Shown here piece after piece: positions 1 to 7,158 of a stretch of DNA of 7,354 nt (its first letter is position 1; every line of letters begins with the position of its first letter). The notes under the pieces are model-generated. The model had not been told where the DNA came from. It saw only the letters and a list, made by a program, of their open reading frames with translations, and did no database searches. This stretch comes from Oceanospirillales bacterium. Its GTDB lineage: Bacteria > Pseudomonadota > Gammaproteobacteria > Xanthomonadales > SZUA-36. The stretch spans positions 1-7,354 of the forward strand of contig QIKG01000267.1 in NCBI GenBank assembly GCA_003232965.1. The letters run 5' to 3'. The translations under genes and the position numbers were made by a program.

Positions 1-689
1 ACGGTAGTTTCGAGCACCTGTTCCCGTTCAGCCTGTGGTTCGCCAACCGACAGACCGCCAATCGCATATCCGTCAAAACCAATGGTCGTGAGTTCAGTAG
101 CGGAGCGCTGGCGTAACTGCGCATGCATTCCGCCCTGAACAATCCCAAACAAGGCTGCATCATTGCCCTGATGTGCCGCTTTTGAACGAGCCGCCCAACG
201 CAGGGATCGCTGCATGGATTCATCTGCTTGTTCTACCGTTGCAGGATATGGTGTGCATTCATCAAAAATCATCACAATGTCGGAATCCAGCGCCTTTTGC
301 ACCGCCATCGATTCTTCAGGCCCTAAAAACACCCGTGAACCATCAACTGGTGAGGCAAACTCGACGCCCTGTTCCGTAATTTTACGCCGCTCCGCCAGTG
401 ACCAAACCTGAAAGCCGCCGGAATCGGTAAGAATCGGACCCTGCCAGTGAGTAAAATCGTGCAAGCCACCATGTGCGGCAATAACTTCAGTTCCGGGGCG
501 CAGCATCAAGTGAAAAGTATTGCCGAGAATAATCTCTGCGCCCAGTTCCTGCAGTTCCTCCGGGGTCATGGCTTTGACTGTGCCATAGGTTCCCACCGGC
601 ATAAAACACGGGGTTTCAATACTCCCACGGGGGAATGTTAAGCGCCCTCTGCGCATAGGGCCATCGGTGGCAAGCAGTTCAAATTGCAT
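1..689 (-). CDS. tgt: Queuine/preQ1 tRNA-guanine transglycosylase, N-terminal 229 residues (partial, runs off the left edge)
   Basis: In bacteria Tgt swaps guanine 34 for preQ1 in tRNA-Asp, -Asn, -His and -Tyr, the step before QueA. The translated start MQFELLATDG aligns directly with E. coli MKFELDTTDG, which fixes the ATG at 689. An in-frame GTG three codons upstream is possible but less like the family. Visible motifs are TPCFMPVGTYGTVK (26-39), GNTFHL (56-61), LTDSGGFQV with active-site Asp89 (87-95), FDECTPYP with base-recognition Asp143 and Cys145 (142-149), FGIVQGG (181-187) and GYAIGGLSVGEP (207-218). The nucleophilic Asp (264 in E. coli) and the zinc site lie beyond the edge, so they cannot be checked. 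The family is about 375 residues long. Residue 96 is Trp where E. coli has Phe. The Shine-Dalgarno is weak (GTGAG), which fits translation as a downstream gene 33 bases after the methyltransferase. Identification is secure. Confidence 0.97.
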   Translation of the reverse strand, partial: MQFELLATDGPMRRGRLTFPRGSIETPCFMPVGTYGTVKAMTPEELQELGAEIILGNTFHLMLRPGTEVIAAHGGLHDFTHWQGPILTDSGGFQVWSLAERRKITEQGVEFASPVDGSRVFLGPEESMAVQKALDSDIVMIFDECTPYPATVEQADESMQRSLRWAARSKAAHQGNDAALFGIVQGGMHAQLRQRSATELTTIGFDGYAIGGLSVGEPQAEREQVLETT

Positions 690-722
690 GCAGCTCACAG
701 GGCGAATACCGTAGAGCCTGGA

Positions 723-1475
723 TTAGACATAGGCCGCGACCATCACCCGTTTGCCGAACTTGAGCTGCTCATAAGCACCATCGGGCGGGGTCAGTAATTC
801 AACTCGCGAAAAACCAATATGGCGTAATATCCAAAGCAAGCCTTCCGTACTTGGGGCCAAGCAAATACCAGTAATACTGGCCTCGGGGCCGTGGGTTTCC
901 CAAGTTTCGTCAATAATCCCAAACACGCCATGCAAGGGCTTCACAAAGCGGTAGCTACCCCAGTCCACATTGCCGTTCATGCCGGGAACCACCTGAGTTT
1001 CAATAATACAAACATCTTTGCACAAGGCTCGTGCTTTACGCAGTGCCCCGATTGGGTTTTCCAGATGATAAATAAGCCCCAGACAGAGCACGATATCGTG
1101 AGTACCTAGCGCCTCAGTGTCCAATAAATGCACATCCGACTGTAGCGGCTTGATATTACTGTGCCCCATAACTCGGGAAATTAATTGCGTGTCTTCAATA
1201 TGTTCTGTACGGGCATCGACCGCTAGCACCGATTCCACCCCAGCATTTGCCAGGTGCACAGAAAAATACCCCTGATGACAGGCCAAATCCACCGCCGTTT
1301 TAGCCGTCACACCATCCGGATAATGTTCAGCGAGAACAGCATCCAGCATTTGACTGCGGGTGTCGTGAATAGCATCCAACTCGCCGTTACCATAGCTTTT
1401 TGAGCTGGACCCATCAGGTAGCTGAAAACTATAGAACCACTCGCGTTGTTTGATTTTTTCCAAATCAGTTGTCAT
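723..1475 (-). CDS. CmoB-like (DUF1698-type) class I SAM-dependent methyltransferase between queA and tgt
   Basis: This 250-residue protein has a Rossmann methyltransferase core. It shows motif I VDLACHQGYFS (62-72), an acidic ribose-binding Asp at the end of strand 2 (Asp87 in LAVDAR), a further Asp115, and motif IV HDIVLCLGLIYHLENP (126-141). The motif IV region, the following IIETQV and the GFSRVELL / KRVMVAAYV ending resemble the E. coli tRNA U34 enzyme CmoB (MGVLYHRRSP, ETLVIDG, GFVDIRI, KRAVLIA). The WFYSFQLPDG stretch (13-22) is typical of the wider family often labelled tRNA (mo5U34)-methyltransferase. CmoB proper is 323 residues, so this shorter protein is a relative, not an orthologue. 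Motif I has Ala in place of the usual Gly (DLAC, not DxGC). A good ribosome site, AAAGGTG at 1480-1486, precedes the ATG. It lies 51 bases after queA and 33 before tgt, so it is probably in the same operon. A tRNA substrate is inference; a small-molecule or sugar substrate is equally possible. Confidence 0.85.
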   Translation of the reverse strand: MTTDLEKIKQREWFYSFQLPDGSSSKSYGNGELDAIHDTRSQMLDAVLAEHYPDGVTAKTAVDLACHQGYFSVHLANAGVESVLAVDARTEHIEDTQLISRVMGHSNIKPLQSDVHLLDTEALGTHDIVLCLGLIYHLENPIGALRKARALCKDVCIIETQVVPGMNGNVDWGSYRFVKPLHGVFGIIDETWETHGPEASITGICLAPSTEGLLWILRHIGFSRVELLTPPDGAYEQLKFGKRVMVAAYV

Positions 1476-1479
1476 AAGA

Positions 1480-1486
1480 CACCTTT
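1480..1486 (-). promoter_or_regulatory. Shine-Dalgarno site of the methyltransferase gene
   Basis: On the minus strand the sequence reads AAAGGTG, four bases before the ATG at 1475. It is the strongest ribosome site in the queA-tgt cluster and supports this start. It suggests the methyltransferase is translated efficiently in its own right and not only by coupling to queA. Confidence 0.6.
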
Positions 1487-1526
1487 ATAAATTCATTCCG
1501 TTCATTACCAATAACTCAATTGCTCA

Positions 1527-2564
1527 TCAGATCAGCAACATGGCATCACCATAGCTGAAAAAGCGATAGCCTTGTTTGATCGCATGTTGGTAAGCCGAGC
1601 GTATATTATCACTGCCAGCAAAGGCAGATACCAGCATTAACAAAGTAGATTCCGATAAGTGAAAGTTGGTTATCATTGCATCTATCGCCTTGAATTGATA
1701 ACCGGGGTAAATAAATAGCTGGCTTTCACCGGAATAGGCTTTAAGTTCACCATCAGCAGCTGCTGTTTCCAATGAGCGCACCGAAGTAGTCCCTACCGCT
1801 ATCACCCGCCCACCCCGCTGTCGGGTTGCAGCAACTGCAGCAACAGTTTGTTCACTTACCTCCAGCCATTCGGAATGCATTTTATGATCTTTAAGATGCT
1901 CTGCACGCACCGGCTGGAATGTACCTGCACCTATATGTAATGTCACCGCCGTCGAATTTACCCCCATGGCAGCAATTTTATCCAACAGCGGCTGATCAAA
2001 GTGCAAGCCGGCGGTAGGCGCTGCTACTGCACCTGCGCGTTCGGCATAAACGGTCTGGTAGCGGTCTTGATCAAGTGCTTCATCAGCCCTTTCGATATAC
2101 GCTGGCAGTGGCATATGTCCTAGGGTTTCAAGCATATCCATTAGCCGCCCAGAACCTTCAATTCGCAAACGGAAAAGATCATCCTCACGCGCTGTCATTA
2201 TTAGCTGATGCTCAGGACTGAGAATTATTCGGCAACCGGGTTTCGGTGATTTACTGGCGCGTACATGTGCCAACATTTCTTTGTCATTAACGAGGCGTTC
2301 AACCAGTATCTCCAGCTTGCCACCACTTTCCTTATGCCCGAATAAACGAGCGGGTATCACCCGGGTATCGTTAAATACCAGCAAATCCCCCGGGCGCAAG
2401 AAATCAGGTAAATCTCTAAACACCTGATCTTTTATTTCGGTTTGCTGTGCAGTCTGGAAATCAGTGCGCGGTAAAACCAGCAATCTAGATTCGCTGCGCT
2501 CTGGCAATGGGTGCTGGGCTATCAGCTCAGCTGGCAAATCAAAATGGAAGTCTGCGCGTTTCAT
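1527..2564 (-). CDS. queA: S-adenosylmethionine:tRNA ribosyltransferase-isomerase QueA
   Basis: QueA transfers and isomerises the ribosyl group of SAM onto preQ1 at tRNA position 34, making epoxyqueuosine in the cytoplasm. The 345-residue product matches E. coli QueA along its length. It shows MKRADFHFDLPAELIAQHPL at the start, LVFNDTRVIPARLFG (62-76), GHMPLPAYIER, GAVAAPTAGLHFD (178-190), TLHIGAGTFQPVR (208-220), MHSEW, VGTTSVRSLE (257-266) and RFFSYGDAML at the end. The start at 2564 is chosen because it aligns with the family N-terminus. In-frame ATGs at 2579 and 2606 would add 5 or 14 residues (MPSGEIPAQMIDLT) with no family counterpart, and none of the three has a strong Shine-Dalgarno. 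Near the C-terminus the conserved NFHLPEST reads NFHLSEST (Ser304 for Pro). It is probably the first gene of a queA-methyltransferase-tgt operon. Confidence 0.97.
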   Translation of the reverse strand: MKRADFHFDLPAELIAQHPLPERSESRLLVLPRTDFQTAQQTEIKDQVFRDLPDFLRPGDLLVFNDTRVIPARLFGHKESGGKLEILVERLVNDKEMLAHVRASKSPKPGCRIILSPEHQLIMTAREDDLFRLRIEGSGRLMDMLETLGHMPLPAYIERADEALDQDRYQTVYAERAGAVAAPTAGLHFDQPLLDKIAAMGVNSTAVTLHIGAGTFQPVRAEHLKDHKMHSEWLEVSEQTVAAVAATRQRGGRVIAVGTTSVRSLETAAADGELKAYSGESQLFIYPGYQFKAIDAMITNFHLSESTLLMLVSAFAGSDNIRSAYQHAIKQGYRFFSYGDAMLLI

Positions 2565-2621
2565 GGTTAGGTCTATCATTTGTGCGGGTATTTCACCGCT
2601 TGGCATTAGAGCATATCTTTT

Positions 2622-2627
2622 AATATA
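2622..2627 (-). promoter_or_regulatory. Weak candidate -10 element for the queA operon
   Basis: The minus strand reads TATATT here, within an AT-rich stretch. Transcription would begin near 2615, giving a leader of about 50 bases to the ATG at 2564 but only about 9 bases to the ATG at 2606, which mildly favours the shorter start. No recognisable TTGACA-like -35 sits at the right distance, so the call is tentative. A second option further upstream (ATGACA, 18 bases, TCTATC) is also poor. Confidence 0.25.
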
Positions 2628-2673
2628 ACCCTAATCCGCAGATAGAGGCGCGATATGATGTGTATGTCATTGG

Positions 2674-2686
2674 TTTCACAGTGAAA
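2674..2686. promoter_or_regulatory. Perfect 13-bp palindrome upstream of queA, possible operator
   Basis: TTTCAC-A-GTGAAA is a perfect inverted repeat with a one-base centre. It lies in the 264-base noncoding stretch between the protease stop and the queA start. It would sit about 60-70 bases upstream of the putative queA transcription start. There is no T-tract, so it is not a terminator. The symmetry fits a dimeric regulator site, but I cannot name the regulator, and chance is not excluded. Confidence 0.3.
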
Positions 2687-2778
2687 TGAAAAATATGAGT
2701 CGCACCCATAGGTTCGGCGGTTATTTTTCGTTTTGCTGTGGAATCAAGAACATGTGCAGCATGCGTGTGGGTATAAGC

Positions 2779-2812
2779 AAAAAGCCCCCACTGATAACAG
2801 TGAAGGCTTTTT
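2779..2812 (-). terminator. Rho-independent terminator of the subtilase gene
   Basis: Two 15-base arms (2779-2793 and 2798-2812) pair around the four-base loop TTAT, with two internal mismatches. Read on the minus strand, the stem core is GCC..CACTG / CAGTG..GGC and it runs straight into TTTTT. It starts 16 bases after the protease stop codon. The plus strand also ends in a T-run, so it could work in both directions. It separates the protease from queA. Confidence 0.85.
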
Positions 2813-2828
2813 ATGGCTTACATTACGT

Positions 2829-5800
2829 TTATTTACAGTCGATAGCATCACTCAAGCGGAAGATATTATTTGAACGGTTAAACACCGAGTTAATCGGTGC
2901 GCCCATGGTGAAGTCCAAAAATTGTGTGCCGGTATTATCTGCACTAAACTCTTGACCAATGGTACCAACTGTTACTGCCGTAGGCGTTACAAAATCACAG
3001 GTTGGGCAGTACCCTCGGAAATCAAGAGCATCGAGTGAAGTCAGTGATGGCGCGCCAGAGCCAAGTATCCAGCGCGGTTCACCCGTGTGGTCATACAAAT
3101 AGTGGATCGCTGCCTGATTGACACTGCCATATTCAACCGAGGAGCCACCGACAGCACCGTCGATAGTGATATTCGGCGCCCAGGTCCCGGTTACAGGCGC
3201 AGGGTTACCCGATATATCGCTACAAGTATTAGGACTAATCGCAACACCCGGGCTACTACCGTATTCGCCGTTTAACAAATAACTGAACTTGATATCAGTC
3301 TCTGAAATTGCGGTAATAGTCACTTTACCAATTGTAGTAAACTGCTGTGTCACTGGGTCCGCCAGCGGATTATTAGTGAATTCAATGATATCAGTGGTAT
3401 AGGCACTGTCATTGGCATTCAAATTACCGGTATTGAAGGAATACCATGTGGGTGTACCGTCTTCATTATAGGTATACCAAATACCGTACCATACAGACCC
3501 AACTTCATTGTATTCAAAGCCCTGACTGCCAGTAGCTCCGTATGCACCATCACCCCACAAACCGGCCTGTGGTTTTATCCGCGGACCCGCACCGGTATAA
3601 CTTGCGCTGGCTGTTACAGCAATTGAACTGGTACCTGTGTTCTCTGCTGTCATGTAATAACGGCCTGCAGTTAAAGCTGCTCCACTAACACTGACCTCGA
3701 CTCCCGTATCACCTGAACCATCGGCCTGACCTTTCCCACTAGCTGCAGCAGGTCTGGGGGTAACAAACGGGGCATCATCAAATGCATCGGCATAACGAAG
3801 CCTGAATACTCTGAACTTGAGATCAGCATTATCTGCTGAATTAGCCGCCTCCAGCCTAAAGTCCACATTGCCGCCGCCGGGAGGTACATCAAACACCAGG
3901 CGCTCATGAACCGCGCCCGCAGGAAGCACAAAGGATGCCGGGGTATTATTACCCAGAATTATATTGCTCAATACATCTTGTTCGGCCGTGCGTGTAAAGG
4001 TAAGCGGAATAACCCCCATATTGCCTTTGAACTGACTATCTGTACCCAGGGAAATTGCGCCCCAGAACTCTTCACCCGCTAGGGCCTGTACATTTTGCCA
4101 GCTAACTCGCATTTGGTGACTGGCATTTTCTGCAACCAGCCCCTGCCCGGTAGCGACAACAGTGGCGTCATTGCCGCTATTAATCACCGCAGTGGTCAAA
4201 CTAGCTGGCACTGCTGGGGTGTTGGTGAAGGCTTGCATCATTACCCACCATTGTCCTGCAGCCGGTCGAAGCAGCTCACAAAACTCATCGGAACCGCTAG
4301 ACAGGCTTGAACAAACCAATTCCGATTCATCCGGGCGACCATTGCCATTGTTATCACGACCTACATATAGATCCATATCCCCTGCCGTGGTATCGCCGGT
4401 GGTAGCACGAAGTAACAGCGTATTTGCAGACACCGTTAATAAGCTGAAAGTATTACCGGCACTATTATCGAAGGCATCGCGCGGGGTGGGGTCTTGACTA
4501 ATAGTAGTAACCAGAATGTCTGGCTTGACCAAACCTGCAGCCTCGTAGCTGCCATCAGTGATTTCAACTAAGCCGGAAAGATCGACCATCTGCGAACCAC
4601 TTGCAGTCGTTGCGCTGAGTTCGATCTCAGCTGGCACATCACCGGGGTCACCATATACCGCGACCCGTAAGCGTGCCTCCGGCGCACTGCCATTGGTGTT
4701 GGTTAACACCACTGTTCCGAATGCCCATTGTCCAATACCGCTAGGATCGATACCTACACTAATAGAAAGGTTTCGCGAGCCCGCATTGGTGAGAGTAAAT
4801 TGTGCGGGAGATACTGTAATCGCAGCATCTCCTTCTATTGAAACATCCCAGCTACCACCGCCCATTGCATCGGTAACCCTGCGGGTAAAGCTACAATTAG
4901 TTTTGCACTCCCCATCGACCATGCCTACCAGGTTCAGGTCTTTCACCGAACCACCTAGAGCCGGATTAGCAGCCCTAAATTGCTGGCCAGTGACCGGTAA
5001 ATATAAGCCCGGAGTTGCGGCTAGGCCCAGCTGTGGTCTACCTGAACCTACCTGATTAAAGTTGGCATCTTCACCGGTATGGTTGCGGGCTCTTTCCATA
5101 GTTGAGGTTAATTCCAAGGCGGATGCAATATGATCTGGCGTCCATGATGGATTTGCCGCCAGCAACAACGCGCCGGCACCGGCAACATGTGGTGATGCCA
5201 TTGATGTGCCGGTAAGAAAGCCGAAGCTGTTGGCACCGCCGTCAACAGCAGCCAGAATATTTCTTCCGGGTGACATTAAATTAGGTTTGAGTACATTTGC
5301 TGGTATATGCACCGGCCCCCGACTGCTTGAAGCAGCCAGAACATCGGCTTTATTCGGTATTGAGCGGAGTTGAGCAGGACTAATTGAGGCCCTATGCCCT
5401 GACCCAGAAGTCAACCAGTCGCGTAAGTCATTGCCTTTTTTCGCACCAATATGGCCTGCTGGCAGACAATGTTCGTTGGCACTGGTAGATTCACCCTGAG
5501 CATCTGTATTGATCAGGATGTAACCTGCTGCACCCGCCAGAAAAACATTCTTACCTTTCTCGATTCGGCCATATTGTCCGCGATCGCAAACTACAATTTT
5601 CCCGGTAAAAGTATCACTATCCCAGCCTGAAGGCATACTACTGCCGTTATTGGCAGCACAAGTACTGGCCAACTGTGCTGTGCCTTCACCGCATAAAGCG
5701 TTGCCGAAATCGCCAGCATAGACAATATCAGAGAGCGACAACCCTTCAGTTAATGCTTCGCCTACGATTGCATTCGGTGCAGTAGTATCACCACCTGACA

Positions 5801-7025
5801 TATTCCTTAGCACTGTTCCCTGAACTCCATCATGGCTGGCATTGGCTACCGATAATACCCATGGCGCATTTGCCGGGGAGCCCTGTGTGGATTCGTTGGG
5901 GCCAGCATTGCCTGCAGATGATGCCGCAAATATACCGGCTTCCCGAAGTGCTAGAAATAACTGTGCACCTTGGCTTGTCCAAGGGTTCGACTGTGAATCA
6001 GAGCCAAGGGAGTAATTAATTACATCAACTCCATCAGTCACCGCCTGATTCAGTGCGGCACTGGTTGCAGCGCCTGGGCAACCAGCTTCATCTTCCTCGG
6101 GAGTGGCCGGATCATCTATGATGCAAGCTTTATAAGCAATGATGTTTGCATGTGGCGCAACACCGGAAATATTATAGGTTAAATCAATTCCGCCGAAAGT
6201 AAAGGTCAGGTTATTAAGCACATTACCCGCTGCAGTACTTGCAGTGTGACTACCGTGGCCATCGACATCTTCACCCTTGGTATCGGTGGAGGTAAAATCC
6301 CAGACGCCAATTAACTTATCATTACAGTCAATATCAACATCATCACAATTGCCGAGATATCCAGCTCTCGGATTGGTATGGGTATAACCGTCATCGCCGG
6401 TTGCAGCAAATGATGGGTGCGAAGTGTTAATGCCGGTGTCAATTACCCCAATAATAACGCCTTCACCTCTGGTTGATGGGAGGTTGTCCTCACCGTCCCA
6501 GATTGACCTTGCACCAATCCACTCAGGTCCTGCATAAGTGTGTAACTGCTGGAGACTGTCCTGTGTGACTGATTTAACACCCGGCAATTTTTCAATCTTA
6601 GCAGCAGTTGCGGCATCCATATTTGCCGAAAAACCATTCATTAGGTTGTGATAACGATGTATTGCGATAATTCGTTGCCCGGTTTCAGCTTCTATACGGT
6701 TTTGTAATTCATCAAAGCGTTGATCCAGGAAGTTAATATACTCGCGCGCTGCCACAGTCGACACGACCAGGCGTTTTGCGCCGGTGGCTCGCGGACTTGT
6801 TGCGCTCAAGTGCTTACCTTTTAGGCTCGCAGATTGCAGTTTTTCACTGCCATCGAAGTACACCAACGGTGGTTCATTCAGTTCGACAATATAGGAACCC
6901 TCGATCAAGTAACCCTGATTGCTTTTGGCCATAGCTTCGACTGAAAGCCCTGCGAGTAGCAAAACTAAAATGCCAAAGCCGCTAAGTTTTTTTGTAACGC
7001 CTGTTTTATTGTTCAAAAATATCAT
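2829..7025 (-). CDS. Secreted modular S8 (subtilisin-like) serine protease with I9 prodomain, PA insert and C-terminal repeat modules
   Basis: This is a 1398-residue exported endopeptidase precursor. A signal peptide (1-33: Lys-rich start, hydrophobic GILVLLLAGLSV, cleavage after AMA) leads into an I9-type inhibitory prodomain (about 39-157). The catalytic triad is complete: Asp196 (GVIDTG), His257 (DGHGSHT) and Ser608 (GTSMASPH), with oxyanion Asn373 (SAGNAGP). A PA domain (about 430-545) interrupts the catalytic domain before the Ser. Next come a beta-rich/Fn3-like region, a PPC-like region (about 847-940) holding an EF-hand-like loop DNNGNGRPDESE (891-902), and two related modules at about 1152-1204 and 1277-1324. 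The 16 cysteines, all after the signal peptide, suggest disulfides. There is no lipobox, beta-barrel, PEP-CTERM or LPXTG signal, so release or surface retention is unresolved. The start at 7025 is chosen for its CAGGT ribosome site and standard signal peptide; an ATG at 7088 would add 21 residues. The natural substrate is unknown. Confidence 0.95.
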   Translation of the reverse strand: MIFLNNKTGVTKKLSGFGILVLLLAGLSVEAMAKSNQGYLIEGSYIVELNEPPLVYFDGSEKLQSASLKGKHLSATSPRATGAKRLVVSTVAAREYINFLDQRFDELQNRIEAETGQRIIAIHRYHNLMNGFSANMDAATAAKIEKLPGVKSVTQDSLQQLHTYAGPEWIGARSIWDGEDNLPSTRGEGVIIGVIDTGINTSHPSFAATGDDGYTHTNPRAGYLGNCDDVDIDCNDKLIGVWDFTSTDTKGEDVDGHGSHTASTAAGNVLNNLTFTFGGIDLTYNISGVAPHANIIAYKACIIDDPATPEEDEAGCPGAATSAALNQAVTDGVDVINYSLGSDSQSNPWTSQGAQLFLALREAGIFAASSAGNAGPNESTQGSPANAPWVLSVANASHDGVQGTVLRNMSGGDTTAPNAIVGEALTEGLSLSDIVYAGDFGNALCGEGTAQLASTCAANNGSSMPSGWDSDTFTGKIVVCDRGQYGRIEKGKNVFLAGAAGYILINTDAQGESTSANEHCLPAGHIGAKKGNDLRDWLTSGSGHRASISPAQLRSIPNKADVLAASSSRGPVHIPANVLKPNLMSPGRNILAAVDGGANSFGFLTGTSMASPHVAGAGALLLAANPSWTPDHIASALELTSTMERARNHTGEDANFNQVGSGRPQLGLAATPGLYLPVTGQQFRAANPALGGSVKDLNLVGMVDGECKTNCSFTRRVTDAMGGGSWDVSIEGDAAITVSPAQFTLTNAGSRNLSISVGIDPSGIGQWAFGTVVLTNTNGSAPEARLRVAVYGDPGDVPAEIELSATTASGSQMVDLSGLVEITDGSYEAAGLVKPDILVTTISQDPTPRDAFDNSAGNTFSLLTVSANTLLLRATTGDTTAGDMDLYVGRDNNGNGRPDESELVCSSLSSGSDEFCELLRPAAGQWWVMMQAFTNTPAVPASLTTAVINSGNDATVVATGQGLVAENASHQMRVSWQNVQALAGEEFWGAISLGTDSQFKGNMGVIPLTFTRTAEQDVLSNIILGNNTPASFVLPAGAVHERLVFDVPPGGGNVDFRLEAANSADNADLKFRVFRLRYADAFDDAPFVTPRPAAASGKGQADGSGDTGVEVSVSGAALTAGRYYMTAENTGTSSIAVTASASYTGAGPRIKPQAGLWGDGAYGATGSQGFEYNEVGSVWYGIWYTYNEDGTPTWYSFNTGNLNANDSAYTTDIIEFTNNPLADPVTQQFTTIGKVTITAISETDIKFSYLLNGEYGSSPGVAISPNTCSDISGNPAPVTGTWAPNITIDGAVGGSSVEYGSVNQAAIHYLYDHTGEPRWILGSGAPSLTSLDALDFRGYCPTCDFVTPTAVTVGTIGQEFSADNTGTQFLDFTMGAPINSVFNRSNNIFRLSDAIDCK

Positions 7026-7031
7026 ATGAAT

Positions 7032-7036
7032 ACCTG
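7032..7036 (-). promoter_or_regulatory. Shine-Dalgarno site supporting the inner start of the subtilase
   Basis: The minus strand reads CAGGT, six bases before the ATG at 7025. This spacing is near ideal. The rival upstream ATG at 7088 has a stronger GAGGAG (7103-7108), but 14 bases away, which is too far for efficient use. Confidence 0.5.
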
Positions 7037-7126
7037 TAATTCCCTTCTCTTTAAAATATGTAAAGTGCTCTAAAATAGTATTACTCATTTAAGGAACATC
7101 TGCTCCTCGTGAGTGAACTTCTTGAG

Positions 7127-7155
7127 CCTATAATCCCCAATAGCTGCGTTGGCAA
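7127..7155 (-). promoter_or_regulatory. Candidate sigma-70-type promoter for the subtilase gene
   Basis: On the minus strand TTGCCA (7150-7155; five of six bases match TTGACA) is followed after exactly 17 bases by TATAGG (7127-7132; four of six match TATAAT). Transcription would begin near 7120, about 95 bases before the ATG at 7025. The element sits just downstream of the inverted repeat that follows gor, as expected for a separate transcription unit. It was found by eye and is unproven. Confidence 0.4.
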
Positions 7156-7158
7156 ACG

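Noticed and set aside
173..641. Several short plus-strand frames in the first 700 bases
   Set aside because: They are antisense to tgt, which is securely identified on the minus strand.
2607..2778. preQ1 riboswitch ahead of queA
   Set aside because: I looked for a compact pseudoknot with an A-rich tail next to a ribosome site and saw no convincing stem, so I do not claim one.
2686..2955. 89-codon plus-strand frame across the queA-protease gap
   Set aside because: It runs through the terminator hairpin and into the antisense of the protease 3' end, has no ribosome site and resembles nothing known.
3671..3931. 86-codon minus-strand frame inside the protease gene
   Set aside because: It is an alternative frame of the same strand within the continuous protease frame and shows no motif or ribosome site.
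4558..5055. 165-codon open frame on the plus strand
   Set aside because: It lies wholly antisense to the subtilase, has low-complexity Pro/Ser/Arg-rich content and no recognisable domain. It is a by-product of the opposite coding frame.
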